From Clostridiaceae bacterium (GTDB lineage Bacteria > Bacillota > Clostridia > DSM-8532): 64,000 nucleotides of DNA. A program made the translations under genes and the position numbers. Of the stretch, positions 43,965-53,650 are shown piece by piece; position 1 is the first letter of the stretch, and each line of letters starts with the position of its first letter. Location: positions 1 to 64,000 of the forward strand of contig DULR01000017.1 of NCBI GenBank assembly GCA_012840245.1, given 5' to 3'. The notes beneath the pieces are model-generated. The model did no database searches. It was given only the letters and a program-made list of their open reading frames with translations, and was not told the origin of the DNA.

Positions 43965-46085
43965 TCATACCTTGAAAATGCTGATGGCAGCTTTAAGACG
44001 CTGAGCCTCCTTTTCAAGCTGCTCGGCATTTTTCTGATAAGCTTTCATTTCGTGCATCTGCCTATCGAACGAAGCCGTGACCTCCTGAGTCGTAGCAGCT
44101 GTCTGCTGGGAAACTGATGAAATATTCTGGATGGTGCTGAGAACCTGGTCCTTATGTCCGACCATTTCTTCGGTGCTCAATTTTATTGCATGGACCTTTT
44201 TCACCAGTGCCTCCATGGATTCTGAAATCTCATTGAAGGACAAAATGGCTTTTTCAAGCGCTTCGTTCTGCTCCGATATGGTCATTTCGGTCGAATCTGC
44301 CTTCCGGACCATCATTTCGGTTTGCTGTTCATTTTCTTTTACTATTTTCGCGATATCCTGAGCTGAGGCAGCGGTCTTTTCAGCCAGCTTCTTCACTTCC
44401 TCGGCGACGACTGCAAACCCGCGTCCCGCTTCTCCTGCCCTTGCTGCTTCAATTGAAGCGTTGAGCGAGAGAAGTCTGGTTTGCTCGGCAACTCCGGTTA
44501 TGACCTTGACTATTTTAGTGATATTTTTGCTTCTTTCGCTGAGATTATCGATATCGCTCCGAACTTCCCTTATGATCCTGTTTGTCTGGGCAGCCTTCTC
44601 TTCAAGGTCCCTTATGGATGAAAGACCGTTTTTGGTAAGCCGGAAGGTTGAATCCGATACCTGTTCGATCTGTTTTGCGTTATCAGAGACAACACCGATG
44701 GCAGCTGCAAGCGAATTGGATTTTTTGACCCCTTCTTCGGTATCCTGCGCCTGCGCATTTGCTCCTGAGGCTATCTCTTCCACCGCTGCGGTTATATCCT
44801 CAGCAAAAGCCACGATATTGGCTGTGGATGAGTTTACGAGCGAAGCCGAATCAAAAACTGCCCCTGCGATATCGGCAGCCTCGAAGATTAGCCGCCGCAT
44901 GCTTTCCATCATCTGGCCTATGCTTGCAGTCAGCATACCCAGTTCATCGCTCCTGTCGCTTTTCAGCTCCTGGCGCAGATCGCCTGAAGCCGCTGCTTTG
45001 GCGGCAGAAACGATCTTTTTGATTCCTGCGCTGAGCTTACCCGATATCATTAGAGCTATCGTTATTGAGATCACCACTGCAGCCGCTACTACGACCAGTG
45101 TCGTTCCAAGTATACTGTTGGCCGCAGCATTCAAAACCTTCAGTGGGATTTCAGTACCGATAATAACAGCGTTCTTCTCAGCCTTTTCAAGGATAAAGAT
45201 CTTGTCTTTATCCTCCTTTACCATAACAGGTTCGGAGCTTTTCACAAAATCGGCATATACCGGATTTTTCGAGAATGAATAGCCCGATTCGATGTTGGAA
45301 AGATCGGCTTCAAGTTCAACAGCATTATCGAACTCGTCCTGGGTTATGATATGGCTCACGCCCCTTAGCGTACCCATCCTTTCGATCATGCTGCCGACAA
45401 CCGTCGGATCTATTTCGATTATGATCACTCCCATCATGGAACCGGAGTAAGTGTCGATATACTTGGTGATATATGCAAAAGAAGATTTCCCTGCTCTGGC
45501 GTTCCCACCGTAAAGCTCCAGCAAAACCGACTTGTCTCCTACCCACATACTCCTTTCCTTGCCCGACAGGAATGAGTCAAAAAAAGGGATGGCTTTAAGC
45601 TGGTCAAGGTTTTTTACCGTCATACCGGTCGATGTCATGCTGGGAGATATGAAAATACCATTGTTTTTACCGATGATGGCATAGTTTTTTATGTATTTGT
45701 TCGACGCAGTAAAAGACAGCATCAGCGAATTTATCCTGTTCTGCACCTCTATCCGCTCTTCCGGATCTATATCCATAAAATCCGGTTTCAGCGAAGTTTT
45801 GATATCCTCATTTGTAATAAACTGCGCCGCCTGTGATTCAACGATGTTTCCGAGCATATTGAACATCGAGATCTCGCCGCTTATTACGCCTTTGGAGGAA
45901 TCGGCGGCAATTTTGATCATCTCTGATCTGGCCATCGAAAATGAAAATACGCCAATGATTATGATCGCAAATATGGGAACCAGATACGAGACAATCAGTC
46001 TTGTACTTAGTTTGAGCTGCGGAAATTTGAACTTAACGGGTCTGAGGTTGGGCCTGACGGATTTTCCTTTTTTGATATCCATCAT
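43965..46085 (-). CDS. Methyl-accepting chemotaxis protein
   Basis: 706 residues. ACAGGAGGCGTTGTT places the start at 46085, 14 codons inside the track frame. Layout: TM1 near 35-55 ([21 protein letters not shown]), an external dCache-type sensor region (~60-320), TM2 ([21 protein letters not shown]), HAMP, and a cytoplasmic signalling domain with the tip [38 protein letters not shown]. It lies downstream of the beta-helix hydrolase and discoidin-like genes, which suggests taxis or signalling toward the same glycan. Confidence 0.92.
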   Translation of the reverse strand: MMDIKKGKSVRPNLRPVKFKFPQLKLSTRLIVSYLVPIFAIIIIGVFSFSMARSEMIKIAADSSKGVISGEISMFNMLGNIVESQAAQFITNEDIKTSLKPDFMDIDPEERIEVQNRINSLMLSFTASNKYIKNYAIIGKNNGIFISPSMTSTGMTVKNLDQLKAIPFFDSFLSGKERSMWVGDKSVLLELYGGNARAGKSSFAYITKYIDTYSGSMMGVIIIEIDPTVVGSMIERMGTLRGVSHIITQDEFDNAVELEADLSNIESGYSFSKNPVYADFVKSSEPVMVKEDKDKIFILEKAEKNAVIIGTEIPLKVLNAAANSILGTTLVVVAAAVVISITIALMISGKLSAGIKKIVSAAKAAASGDLRQELKSDRSDELGMLTASIGQMMESMRRLIFEAADIAGAVFDSASLVNSSTANIVAFAEDITAAVEEIASGANAQAQDTEEGVKKSNSLAAAIGVVSDNAKQIEQVSDSTFRLTKNGLSSIRDLEEKAAQTNRIIREVRSDIDNLSERSKNITKIVKVITGVAEQTRLLSLNASIEAARAGEAGRGFAVVAEEVKKLAEKTAASAQDIAKIVKENEQQTEMMVRKADSTEMTISEQNEALEKAILSFNEISESMEALVKKVHAIKLSTEEMVGHKDQVLSTIQNISSVSQQTAATTQEVTASFDRQMHEMKAYQKNAEQLEKEAQRLKAAISIFKV

Positions 46086-46150
46086 AACAACGCCTCCTGT
46101 AATTAATATTTGCTTGAAACAAGCCACCTCAAAATTAATATCACTACTGC

Positions 46151-46792
46151 TTACTCATATATACAAATCTCAGCAGCCTGTCCTCCTTTTTCGAAGGTTC
46201 CCGAATTCTGCGTAAAAATAAATTGTACATAGGCAGCATCGGTTGGGGTAAACTCAATGATAACCAGATTCCCTGTCTGGGGATCGAACTGGTATTGGGT
46301 TGACGGGACAACCGTTGTAAATTCCTCTCCGTCTGTACTGACCTGAATCTCGAAAGTCTGGGTACGAGGACCCCAAATTGCTGCGGGGTTCAGCATGATG
46401 ACCGCGGTCCTGATCTTATAGGTCCCATCAAGATCTATCTTCATGTAGTTAGGAAAATCAGCGCCCTCCCAATATGTCAGAACGTTGCCGTCATTTACAT
46501 TCTTAGGCTTGTATACATCAGTATGAAGACCGCTTTCGACTTTTTTGTTCAGCGCTACATTTTCGCCTGTTGGAAGCTCCGGCACTACCGGCTCGGGTTT
46601 TTCAAAGCCGGCCGGAACCTCCACTTTTGACTGCTCAGGAGTTGCAACACGGTTGACGATTGGCGTGGGCTTTGCATTTTTGGCTGTTTCGGAACCGGAA
46701 GTTTCCGCAGGTGTCATGAAAATCGTATAAATGCTGACAGCACTGCATATAACGATGATGGCAATCAATATGTAAGAAATCGTCTTTTTCAC
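46151..46792 (-). CDS. Membrane-anchored discoidin-like (F5/8 type C, CBM32-like) protein
   Basis: 213 residues with a GTG start after GAGG. One N-terminal helix ([21 protein letters not shown]) without a lipobox, a Pro-rich spacer (~30-75), then one discoidin fold ([50 protein letters not shown]...AAYVQFIF). Such domains bind galactose-type or uronic sugars at the surface. It is 9 bases after the stop of the beta-helix hydrolase gene, so the two should be made together. Confidence 0.85.
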   Translation of the reverse strand: MKKTISYILIAIIVICSAVSIYTIFMTPAETSGSETAKNAKPTPIVNRVATPEQSKVEVPAGFEKPEPVVPELPTGENVALNKKVESGLHTDVYKPKNVNDGNVLTYWEGADFPNYMKIDLDGTYKIRTAVIMLNPAAIWGPRTQTFEIQVSTDGEEFTTVVPSTQYQFDPQTGNLVIIEFTPTDAAYVQFIFTQNSGTFEKGGQAAEICIYE

Positions 46793-46801
46793 AACAGCAC
46801 C

Positions 46802-48343
46802 TCATTCCACAATAATATTGGCAGTGTAGGAATTGATCTTCAGCTTAAGATCCTTTTCATTCGTTATCCTGTTGCCGTTTATGACAACATTTCTTATCGT
46901 TACGTTCTCGACCATATGCTCTTCATCATATCCGTAGATACGGGACGGGGGCGTCACACCGGCATCTGAATTGAGAACGGTAAGGTTCTCGACCAGAACA
47001 TCCTTTATTTTGCCGCGGTTTGGTGTTGTTGACCATCCGCTTGCAGCTATGTTGAAATCTATGAGCTGATTGTTGTCCCCTGCATCTCCCCTGCCCATAA
47101 AGGCATTCTCAACAACAATGTTGCTGTATGTAATATTCTGGACAAGAGCGTCATCCGAGTTGTGGATTGAGATGACCGGCTTATGGAAGTTATAGAGGAC
47201 TGTGATGTTTTTAAATGTTATATCTGTGATTTTTGAGTTCTTAAGCTGACCTTTGTTGGTTTCATATCCTATCTCACAGGACTGCGCCAGGTCTGTCCAG
47301 ACCTGGATATTGTCAAAGGTAATGTTGTTTGAGTTTATACCGTAGTTTTTAACAACGAGTGAGTCATCCCAGCTTCGTACAAAACTGTCTTTGACATAAT
47401 AATTCAGACAGGACTGGAAGGTAAAGCCGTCACCGTTGGGACGGGCTGAAATTATTTTTACGTTGGAAATCTCGGCGCCGTCGGACTGGAAGGAATTGAA
47501 GCACCATGCGTTGGAGTTGTGGATTATTATGCCTTCCACCTTGATGTTGAAGCAGTTGCGGAAATCTATAGGCACTCTTGCGTATTCTCCTTCTTTTACC
47601 CACGATTCATATATAGAACCATCGATCATTCCCCTGCCTCTGATGCTTACATTCTTTGCGTTGTCTGCCACCACCGAACCGTGCAGTATAGCACCGCCGG
47701 AGATATAAAGCGTTTGATTGTCCTTTAATGTCAGGCTTTCGATCTCCCATTCTCCCGGTTCGATAAATATAACGTTAGGATCATTCTTATCGGGAATATC
47801 CTTTTCAATGGGGTTTGCAAAAATATGAAATGCTTTGTTGGGCGATCCGTTGAACTGTACGGTATATTGTCCGGGCTCAGTAAGCGTAAATTTGACATGG
47901 CCGTCTGCCACTTCAGCCTGTACACCTGCCGAAAGGGGTGAAACCACTGCCGATTCGACCGGTTTGTCCAGACCTGTCATCAAAATGTCCACTTTCACTT
48001 CTCCTTCAAAATCAAAGTATGCCATAGGAGTCGAGGAAAGCTTGGGCGTTTTGCTCCAGGAATGGGTATTGTTTACTACTGCATCGTAAACGAATACGGG
48101 TTCTCCTTCAACGGTCAACTTGGCATCATCAGAGGCTTTTATTGTCTTTGGAGCATCATAAAGTGTTAGTGTTGCCGGTGATTTCCCAGACACATCAGCA
48201 TTTCCTTCGATGCTTTGTACCGGACCGGAATTTGCTCTAATGGCTAAACTCGGCACAAAAAGCTGAATTACGGTAAACGCTACGGCAATAAGGGCTAAAA
48301 TCCCCAGAAAAATAAGTGAAAAATTATTATTTTTTTGCTTCAT
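46802..48343 (-). CDS. Right-handed beta-helix glycoside hydrolase (GH28/GH49-like)
   Basis: 513 residues. An N-terminal helix (FSLIFLGILALIAVAFTVIQLFV) anchors it outside. Residues ~50-190 form a beta-sandwich ending in KAFHIFANPIEKDIP, as in dextranase-like enzymes. The rest is a beta-helix with repeated strand turns (LYISGGAILHGSVVADNAKNVSIRGRGMIDGS). ARPNGDGFTFQS and SWDDSLVVK contain Asp residues in the places where GH28/GH49 enzymes have catalytic acids. The substrate (pectin, rhamnogalacturonan or dextran type) is not clear. A promoter with a downstream operator precedes it, divergent from the sorted surface protein. Confidence 0.8.
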   Translation of the reverse strand: MKQKNNNFSLIFLGILALIAVAFTVIQLFVPSLAIRANSGPVQSIEGNADVSGKSPATLTLYDAPKTIKASDDAKLTVEGEPVFVYDAVVNNTHSWSKTPKLSSTPMAYFDFEGEVKVDILMTGLDKPVESAVVSPLSAGVQAEVADGHVKFTLTEPGQYTVQFNGSPNKAFHIFANPIEKDIPDKNDPNVIFIEPGEWEIESLTLKDNQTLYISGGAILHGSVVADNAKNVSIRGRGMIDGSIYESWVKEGEYARVPIDFRNCFNIKVEGIIIHNSNAWCFNSFQSDGAEISNVKIISARPNGDGFTFQSCLNYYVKDSFVRSWDDSLVVKNYGINSNNITFDNIQVWTDLAQSCEIGYETNKGQLKNSKITDITFKNITVLYNFHKPVISIHNSDDALVQNITYSNIVVENAFMGRGDAGDNNQLIDFNIAASGWSTTPNRGKIKDVLVENLTVLNSDAGVTPPSRIYGYDEEHMVENVTIRNVVINGNRITNEKDLKLKINSYTANIIVE

Positions 48344-48380
48344 ATTCGATTCTCCTTGCCAAAAACAAATAGAGACTTTA

Positions 48381-48396
48381 AGTTGAGCGTTTAACT
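48381..48396 (-). promoter_or_regulatory. Operator of the beta-helix hydrolase promoter
   Basis: AGTTGAGCGTTTAACT agrees at 13 of 16 positions with AGTTTAGCGATAAACT and lies just downstream of the -10 box. Confidence 0.65.
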
Positions 48397-48403
48397 TGTT
48401 AAT

Positions 48404-48432
48404 ATTGTACCATATTATATTTTACAAAGCAA
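48404..48432 (-). promoter_or_regulatory. Promoter of the hydrolase-discoidin-MCP run
   Basis: On the minus strand TTGCTT, 17 bases, TACAAT. Confidence 0.7.
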
Positions 48433-48473
48433 CCATTTTAGTTTAATGTAACTAAAAAAACTCGCCTTTGGTA

Positions 48474-48502
48474 TTGACACCATTGCCTATATTTGCTATA
48501 CT
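48474..48502 (+). promoter_or_regulatory. Promoter of the sorted surface protein gene
   Basis: TTGACA, 17 bases, TATACT, about 70 bases before the start codon. Confidence 0.85.
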
Positions 48503-48510
48503 GATGACAA

Positions 48511-48526
48511 AGTTTATCGCTAAACT
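48511..48526 (+). promoter_or_regulatory. Operator 1 of the sorted protein gene
   Basis: AGTTTATCGCTAAACT, placed over the expected transcription start. It is the exact reverse complement of the site at 53651-53666. Confidence 0.78.
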
Positions 48527-48532
48527 TTATTG

Positions 48533-48548
48533 AGTTCAACGATAAACC
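48533..48548 (+). promoter_or_regulatory. Operator 2 of the sorted protein gene
   Basis: AGTTCAACGATAAACC matches 13 of 16 positions of the same motif, 22 bases (two helical turns) from operator 1. Confidence 0.5.
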
Positions 48549-48572
48549 AAATTATTTAAGGGAGGCACATCC

Positions 48573-49424
48573 ATGAAAAAAGTTATTTTTACCGCTTTCT
48601 TAGCTGTTCTGCTGGCAGTATCAATGACTGTATTAGCTTCTGCCGGCACTATTCCATCTGATGCTTTTCTGTTCGATGATTTCTCTCAACCCCGTGGCAT
48701 GAACACCAACGACAAGCCCGCTCATAACGGAGCCGGTCTGCAATGCTGGTGGCACAACTTCAATGCAGGCGAAGTAAAAAATAAGGAATGCGAACTCAAA
48801 GACGGCATCCTGAAGATCGTTTACGGCTTCGATATGGAAGATGACGTAGTTTATACCTGGGGTAACTGGGGCGAAGCATTCGACATCCATTGTACTGATT
48901 CAACAGGAACAAGGGGCGACCCGAATTGCCAGGATTATAAGTATTTCCACATCACAATCAAGGGCGCTAAAGGCGGCGAAGAGAAGGTTCTGATATTCAA
49001 TCCCGCTCCCGAAGATGATGACAACTATTCATTATTCTTTGATCAGCTCGTTCTTGCAGATGGTTCACATCCGAAAATCACAACCGAATGGCAGACTCTG
49101 AAGATCGACCTTGCTGCATCAGGAATGCCTCAGGTATTCAACCGTTTCCACATCAGATCCATCAAAGACGGCGTTACCATTTATCTTGACGAGCTGTACT
49201 GGACAGAGCCCGATGGCAACGGCAAGAAGCCTGTTCCTAACCAGAACTTCACCAAGCTTGCAACTCCTGAAGTAATCAAGCAAAGAGTTGCTGCATTCGA
49301 AAAAGGCACATCCGCTTCAGCTAATCCTAAGACCGGCGACAGCGGCATCTTCGCTCTGGTTGCTGTTATGATGGTTACAGCTGCTGGTATAGTTGCTCTT
49401 AAGGTTAAAAAAGCAAAAGTATAA
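48573..49424 (+). CDS. Secreted surface protein with NPKTGD sortase signal
   Basis: 283 residues. Signal peptide KVIFTAFLAVLLAVSMTVLASAG, then a ~190-residue beta-rich domain with many Trp, Tyr and Asp (GLQCWWHNFNAGEVKN, YTWGNWGEAFDIH, GVTIYLDELYW) that looks like a carbohydrate-binding module. The C-terminus is a classical sorting signal: NPKTG (251-255), a hydrophobic span (258-276) and KVKKAKV. NPxTx motifs are class B sortase substrates, and such a sortase is encoded 5 kb away. Codon bias and a consensus promoter suggest high expression. AAGGGAGG precedes the ATG. Confidence 0.88.
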   Translation: MKKVIFTAFLAVLLAVSMTVLASAGTIPSDAFLFDDFSQPRGMNTNDKPAHNGAGLQCWWHNFNAGEVKNKECELKDGILKIVYGFDMEDDVVYTWGNWGEAFDIHCTDSTGTRGDPNCQDYKYFHITIKGAKGGEEKVLIFNPAPEDDDNYSLFFDQLVLADGSHPKITTEWQTLKIDLAASGMPQVFNRFHIRSIKDGVTIYLDELYWTEPDGNGKKPVPNQNFTKLATPEVIKQRVAAFEKGTSASANPKTGDSGIFALVAVMMVTAAGIVALKVKKAKV

Positions 49425-49456
49425 TCCCAGGATTTGACGGACTTATACTTCCTTAC

Positions 49457-49490
49457 ATAAATGCCGCTCCGAATACGGGGCGGCATTTAT
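49457..49490 (+). terminator. Terminator of the sorted protein gene
   Basis: ATAAATGCCGC...GCGGCATTTAT with additional inner CCG/CGG pairing. The T-run is weak. Confidence 0.7.
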
Positions 49491-49511
49491 TATTGTCATA
49501 TTTTCACAGGG

Positions 49512-50080
49512 ATGTGAGTTTAGTGAGTTTAGGGGACGGACACTTTGACTCATTGTAATATTTGATATATGCTGACGAAGTCAAAACTCACATTCCGTGC
49601 CTGTACTGTCAAGGATGACATCACTGCGGCATATATTGCTTTAGTGCTGAGCAAGAGCGTGTACTTCACGTCCGCATTCATGTACTAGATAAACGATTTA
49701 AATTTGTTAGGCAACCGCTCGGTGTCATTTCTTCGAAATATTCCGTATTATCAAAACAAAATATACGCAAACGAAATTCCGCTTACGAGGGACCTTGCTC
49801 CCACCGTAGGGATCCGCACACATCATCCTGATCAAATGATCTTGCAGAGGCATTCATCACACGACATTTAATGTCATCACCGCATAACTCGTATCTTCAT
49901 GAGCAAGCGAAGGAACTATAAAGATTCTTCGTCGCTTTCGCTCCTCAGAATGATATATATATTGGTAACCCAAGCACTAAGGGTGAGCTACAGATTGCGA
50001 AATTAAAATGAGTCAAAGTGTCCGTCCCCTAAACTCAAAATGAGTCAAAGTGTCCGTCCCCTAAACTCACTAAAACTCAT
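49512..50080. mobile_element. Non-coding element bounded by ~42-bp inverted repeats
   Basis: The left end ATGTGAGTTTAGTGAGTTTAGGGGACGGACACTTTGACTCATT is matched, inverted, by AATGAGTCAAAGTGTCCGTCCCCTAAACTCACTAAAACTCAT at the right. The right end also holds a 32-bp unit AAAATGAGTCAAAGTGTCC... twice in tandem (50005-50036, 50037-50068). The ~450 bases between contain no frame over 60 codons. This accounts for most of the gap between the sorted protein gene and the importer operon. It may be a relic or a non-autonomous element moved by a REP-type (Y1) transposase. Confidence 0.7.
49921..49955. repeat. Fragment of the GTCATTCTGA/GGATGAC repeat
   Basis: AAGATTCTTCGTCGCTTTCGCTCCTCAGAATGA, nested inside the inverted-repeat element. 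It corresponds to one arm of the copies near 62.5 kb. Confidence 0.6.
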
Positions 50081-50087
50081 AAAATAA

Positions 50088-50128
50088 AAAAACAGATGGA
50101 TCGGGGGTTTCTGGATCCATCTGTTTTT
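50088..50128 (-). terminator. Terminator of the first 50-kb importer operon
   Basis: A perfect 15-bp stem AAAAACAGATGGATC/GATCCATCTGTTTTT with a T-rich flank on the minus strand. Confidence 0.9.
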
Positions 50129-50192
50129 ATGTCGAGCAAAAAGGTCTGTCCTGTGCACTGATGTGCATGAAGGACCATCCCGGATATGCTTT

Positions 50193-51095
50193 TTAACCTT
50201 TTATACCTGAAGTCATGATGTTCTCGGTGAGCTTCTTCTGGAAGAAGAAGAACAGGATTATCGGAGGCAGTATGGAGAATACCACTGCACGGAGAACATC
50301 GAGATCGTTCGTATTATTGGCCCCCCTGTATTCAAAAAGCTTGACCATAACTGTCCTGTAATTATTGTCGAGAACCAGATAGGGCAGCAGGAAATCCGAC
50401 CATGCGCCGTTTATAGTATAGATGGCAACAACCACCAGTATGGGTTTGGAAAGCGGCAACACAATACGGGAGAACACCTGAAGAGGCCCGCAGCCGTCAA
50501 TACGTCCGGCTTCTATCATGGTCATCGGGAAGGAATCGAAAAACTGTTTGAACAGGACAACATAGAATGCATTAGCTCCCGCGGCAAGCCAAAGGGGAGT
50601 AAAAAACCCGGTCATCTTCAATCTGGTCAGATTCGCAAACAACGGAGTGATGAAAGTCGTTGCCGGAATGAGAAGAGAGAACATAACCAATGAATATACG
50701 ACCTTATGTCCTTTGGGTTTGAGTATCGACAGACCATAGGCAAGCAGACCGTTGAAAAGCAAAGCAGTAACGATGCTTCCTGTCACCGACCAGAGCGAAT
50801 TTATGTAATATTTATGGAATTTCATGTCTTTCCATGTATCGATATAGTAGTCTATGTTGAAAGCCTTTGGTAAAAAGCTTTTATTCCCTAAGAACTGCAT
50901 CGTGCCGTAGAACTCCTTGAGTTCCTTGAATCCGGCCAGGAATACCCATACTATCGGGAAAACCGATACTACCAGAATCACCGCACACGCCAGGTATATA
51001 AAAACCAATCCTATTTTTACACTGCTTGACCGAAGATCATAATCCCGTATAACGCCTGTTCGCTTGATACCGTTCATATTTTCCACACTCCTCAT
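50193..51095 (-). CDS. Sugar ABC importer permease (MalG class)
   Basis: 300 residues with six helices (VKIGLVFIYLACAVILVVSVFPIVWVFLAGF first) and the EAA loop MIEAGRIDGCGPLQVFSRIVLPLSKP. The ATG overlaps the stop of the upstream permease gene (ATGA). A second ATG at 51077 has AGGAG ten bases before it and is also possible. It is the last gene of a three-gene importer operon without an ATPase. Confidence 0.92.
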   Translation of the reverse strand: MRSVENMNGIKRTGVIRDYDLRSSSVKIGLVFIYLACAVILVVSVFPIVWVFLAGFKELKEFYGTMQFLGNKSFLPKAFNIDYYIDTWKDMKFHKYYINSLWSVTGSIVTALLFNGLLAYGLSILKPKGHKVVYSLVMFSLLIPATTFITPLFANLTRLKMTGFFTPLWLAAGANAFYVVLFKQFFDSFPMTMIEAGRIDGCGPLQVFSRIVLPLSKPILVVVAIYTINGAWSDFLLPYLVLDNNYRTVMVKLFEYRGANNTNDLDVLRAVVFSILPPIILFFFFQKKLTENIMTSGIKG

Positions 51096-51997
51096 TCAAG
51101 ACTCTCTCTGCGCTTATTCAAAGTGTTGTATATGACCGTGAAGGTAAGCAGCATCAAAGCTATGATGACAGATACCGCTGATGCCCTTCCATAGTCGATG
51201 CTGGACGCATTCTGTATATAATTGAACAGAAGCTGCATAAGCGAAATCGATGCGTTGTCGGGTCCTCCGTTCGTAAGTACAAGCGGTTCATACAGGATCT
51301 GGAATACGGCGATGATCTGCAGGATGAGCAATGTGCTTCCAAGGTTGAAAATCTGGGGCAACGTAATGTGCCATGTGCGGCGCCAGATGCCTGCGCCGTC
51401 GATAGTAGCTGACTCATACAGCTCCGGGTTGATCCCCGCAAGTCCTGCCATATATATGAGAGCTGTGGCTCCTGCGCCTTTCCATGTCAATATAACGACG
51501 ATAAGAGGGATAATGATATCCGCATTTGACAGCCATGCTCTGGCATCCATTCCTAAATAACTGATCAGTACGTTGAAAGCTCCTGAAGGTTTTGCGGAGA
51601 AGAAACTTCTCCACATCAAGACTGTTGCAAGCCCAGGCATAATATTGGGAAGATAAGACGCTGTCCTGAACAGTCCCCTCAGACGTGTCGTCTCGCCTAT
51701 CAGAACAGCTATTATTATAGGCATCAAAAATCCTATGACAAGGGACCAAAGCACATATGATACGGTATTTCTCAAAGCCGCTGTAAAATTGGGGTCTTTG
51801 AAAACCGCTATGTATTGATCCAGTCCCACGAATTTTTCAAGGCTCACGCCTTTTGTTTTAAAAAGGCTCATTACAATGCTTTCACCCATCGGGACCCAAA
51901 CGAAGAAGGCGAATAAAATCACCGACGGCAGCATTATGAGCCAGGAATTGATATTGTTTTTCAGATTCCAATACTTGCCTGAGTTTTTGTCAATCAT
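51092..51997 (-). CDS. Sugar ABC importer permease (MalF class)
   Basis: 301 residues with six helices (SWLIMLPSVILFAFFVWVPMGESIVMSLF first) and the EAA loop ELYESATIDGAGIWRRTWHITLPQI. It pairs with the following MalG-class permease. It is separated from the binding-protein gene by 109 bases containing a strong hairpin, so it is probably expressed at a lower level than the binding protein. Confidence 0.92.
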   Translation of the reverse strand: MIDKNSGKYWNLKNNINSWLIMLPSVILFAFFVWVPMGESIVMSLFKTKGVSLEKFVGLDQYIAVFKDPNFTAALRNTVSYVLWSLVIGFLMPIIIAVLIGETTRLRGLFRTASYLPNIMPGLATVLMWRSFFSAKPSGAFNVLISYLGMDARAWLSNADIIIPLIVVILTWKGAGATALIYMAGLAGINPELYESATIDGAGIWRRTWHITLPQIFNLGSTLLILQIIAVFQILYEPLVLTNGGPDNASISLMQLLFNYIQNASSIDYGRASAVSVIIALMLLTFTVIYNTLNKRRESLE

Positions 51998-52052
51998 TTT
52001 TTCACCGCATTCTGTCTAAATTTTGGCTCATAGGTTCCGGATAATTATGAAT

Positions 52053-52088
52053 CTGCCTGGCAGCCGAAATGGATCGGCTGCCGGGCAG
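52053..52088 (-). promoter_or_regulatory. Intercistronic hairpin between binding-protein and permease genes
   Basis: CTGCCTGGCAGCCG pairs with CGGCTGCCGGGCAG with one G-U or mismatch and an 8-base loop. No strong T-run follows in the direction of transcription. It probably stabilises the upstream mRNA or attenuates read-through. Confidence 0.75.
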
Positions 52089-52106
52089 TCTCTTTAAGTT
52101 TACTTA

Positions 52107-53591
52107 TTATTGAGCATCATTCACATATTCGTCAATCAGCTTCTGGAAGTTATCCTGTGCTTTGTCGAGAAGTTTTTGGATATCGGCATCCTTGTTCGTA
52201 AGAACTCTCTGGATTACCTTTGTCAGCTCAAGGTACATTTCCTGGGCCATGATGGGCTCTTCAGCACGGAGAGCGCCTTTGTTGATGGTATCAAAGTAAT
52301 CCTGATAGAATCTCATATCTATGTTCTGATATTGATTTACAACTTCCAGCTCAGCTTCTGTGTATTCAGGATTGTTCCATGCCTGTATGCGAGGGATAAC
52401 GGGTATGCCATCCTGTACGCGTCTTGCGGCATCCTGCTTCATACCTTCTATGCTGTCCGGAGTAAGAACAGGAGCTTTGCCCATCAGCTCAAGATATGCA
52501 AGGCAGGCTTTGATCTGATCCGAGGTTGCATTGGGAGCAAACATATATGCGGTACCGCCTGCGAGCATATACTGATCGCCCTTTGGTCCTGCCGGGAACG
52601 GAACGAGTGCCAGTTTGTCAACAGGAAGACCGTTGATCGCAGTGGGGTTATCAACTGCGTCGTTAGCACCGAAGTACATTGCTGCTCCGCCTGTTCCCAG
52701 TTGTGTCATACCTGATCCCCAGTTCTCCTGAGTCGGGTCAGCTGTGAGACAGTCATATTTCCATTTGAGATCTCTTACGAATTCCATGGCCGCAACAACT
52801 TCAGGAGTGTTGAGATGTGCATACCATCTGCCGTTTTCATATGTTTCAAGCGTTGCTCCATAGTTCCATGCTATATTTGAAAAATGCCATCCGCCGGCGC
52901 CATCCATAGCAAGGAGGCAGAATCCTGGAGTGCCTGTTCTCTCTTTTATAAGGGCTGCAGTTTCAGCAAGTTCCTGAAGTGTCTTGGGATACTTGGGAGT
53001 TCCGTCTTCATTCATCAGGTCGGCTGCTTCGAACAGTTCGACGTTTATCATTAAACCTAAACCGTAAGAATCACGAGGAATACCATAGATCCTGCCTTCT
53101 GCATCAGAAAGCATCCTCTTGTATCCCGGATTCATGTATTGTTCCCAGCCCTTTTCCTTAAGTTCATTGGTTATCTCTGCCACCAGACCGGCATTAATAA
53201 GCCTTTGGGGTTCGGTGAACCATGGCTGGAATATGGTAGGTGCGTTGCCTGCCGAAGCCATAGTTACGTACGTATCAACAGCGTATTGATAATGGAATGG
53301 CTCGATCGTAACATTTGGGTACAGTTCCTTCATCTTAGCAACAAAGCCTTCATGCATGGCTATTTCAGATTCTGCAGCAGTATCAGAAGGCCAGACACCA
53401 AGCTTGATGGTTGCTGTAAGATTCGGGTCGCCCTGAAGGCCTTCACCTATAGGAGTGATCTCTACTTCGGAAGTTGACGAAGGTGTTGCTGTTGGTGTTG
53501 CTGTCGGTTGGTTATCGTTGTTCGATGGCGCTCCGCAGCCTGCCAGGAGCAGGATAAACGCCAGGGTTAAGGTAAGAATTGACTTTTTCAT
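52107..53591 (-). CDS. Sugar-binding lipoprotein of an ABC importer
   Basis: 494 residues from the ATG at 53591, placed by AAGGAGG. The track frame is 16 codons longer. Lipoprotein signal KKSILTLTLAFILLLAGC, a Thr/Pro/Ser linker (TATPTATPSSTSEV), then a family-1 binding fold (DSYGLGLMINVELFEAADLM, GGTAYMFAPNATS). It has the same operator as the sorted surface protein and the beta-helix hydrolase, so it probably binds oligosaccharides released by them. Confidence 0.92.
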   Translation of the reverse strand: MKKSILTLTLAFILLLAGCGAPSNNDNQPTATPTATPSSTSEVEITPIGEGLQGDPNLTATIKLGVWPSDTAAESEIAMHEGFVAKMKELYPNVTIEPFHYQYAVDTYVTMASAGNAPTIFQPWFTEPQRLINAGLVAEITNELKEKGWEQYMNPGYKRMLSDAEGRIYGIPRDSYGLGLMINVELFEAADLMNEDGTPKYPKTLQELAETAALIKERTGTPGFCLLAMDGAGGWHFSNIAWNYGATLETYENGRWYAHLNTPEVVAAMEFVRDLKWKYDCLTADPTQENWGSGMTQLGTGGAAMYFGANDAVDNPTAINGLPVDKLALVPFPAGPKGDQYMLAGGTAYMFAPNATSDQIKACLAYLELMGKAPVLTPDSIEGMKQDAARRVQDGIPVIPRIQAWNNPEYTEAELEVVNQYQNIDMRFYQDYFDTINKGALRAEEPIMAQEMYLELTKVIQRVLTNKDADIQKLLDKAQDNFQKLIDEYVNDAQ

Positions 53592-53650
53592 TATATCCCT
53601 CCTTAAAAAATTCCCGTCAAAAATGTGCATGTTGCACAAATATTTAATTT

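Noticed and set aside
44461-45282. 273-residue plus-strand ORF opposite the MCP gene
   Set aside because: It is Ser/Ala-rich, as expected for the antisense of MCP helices, and has no start signal.
50005-50068. Two 32-bp direct repeats considered as a CRISPR remnant
   Set aside because: The units are directly adjacent with no spacer and match, inverted, the far end of the element. No cas genes are present.
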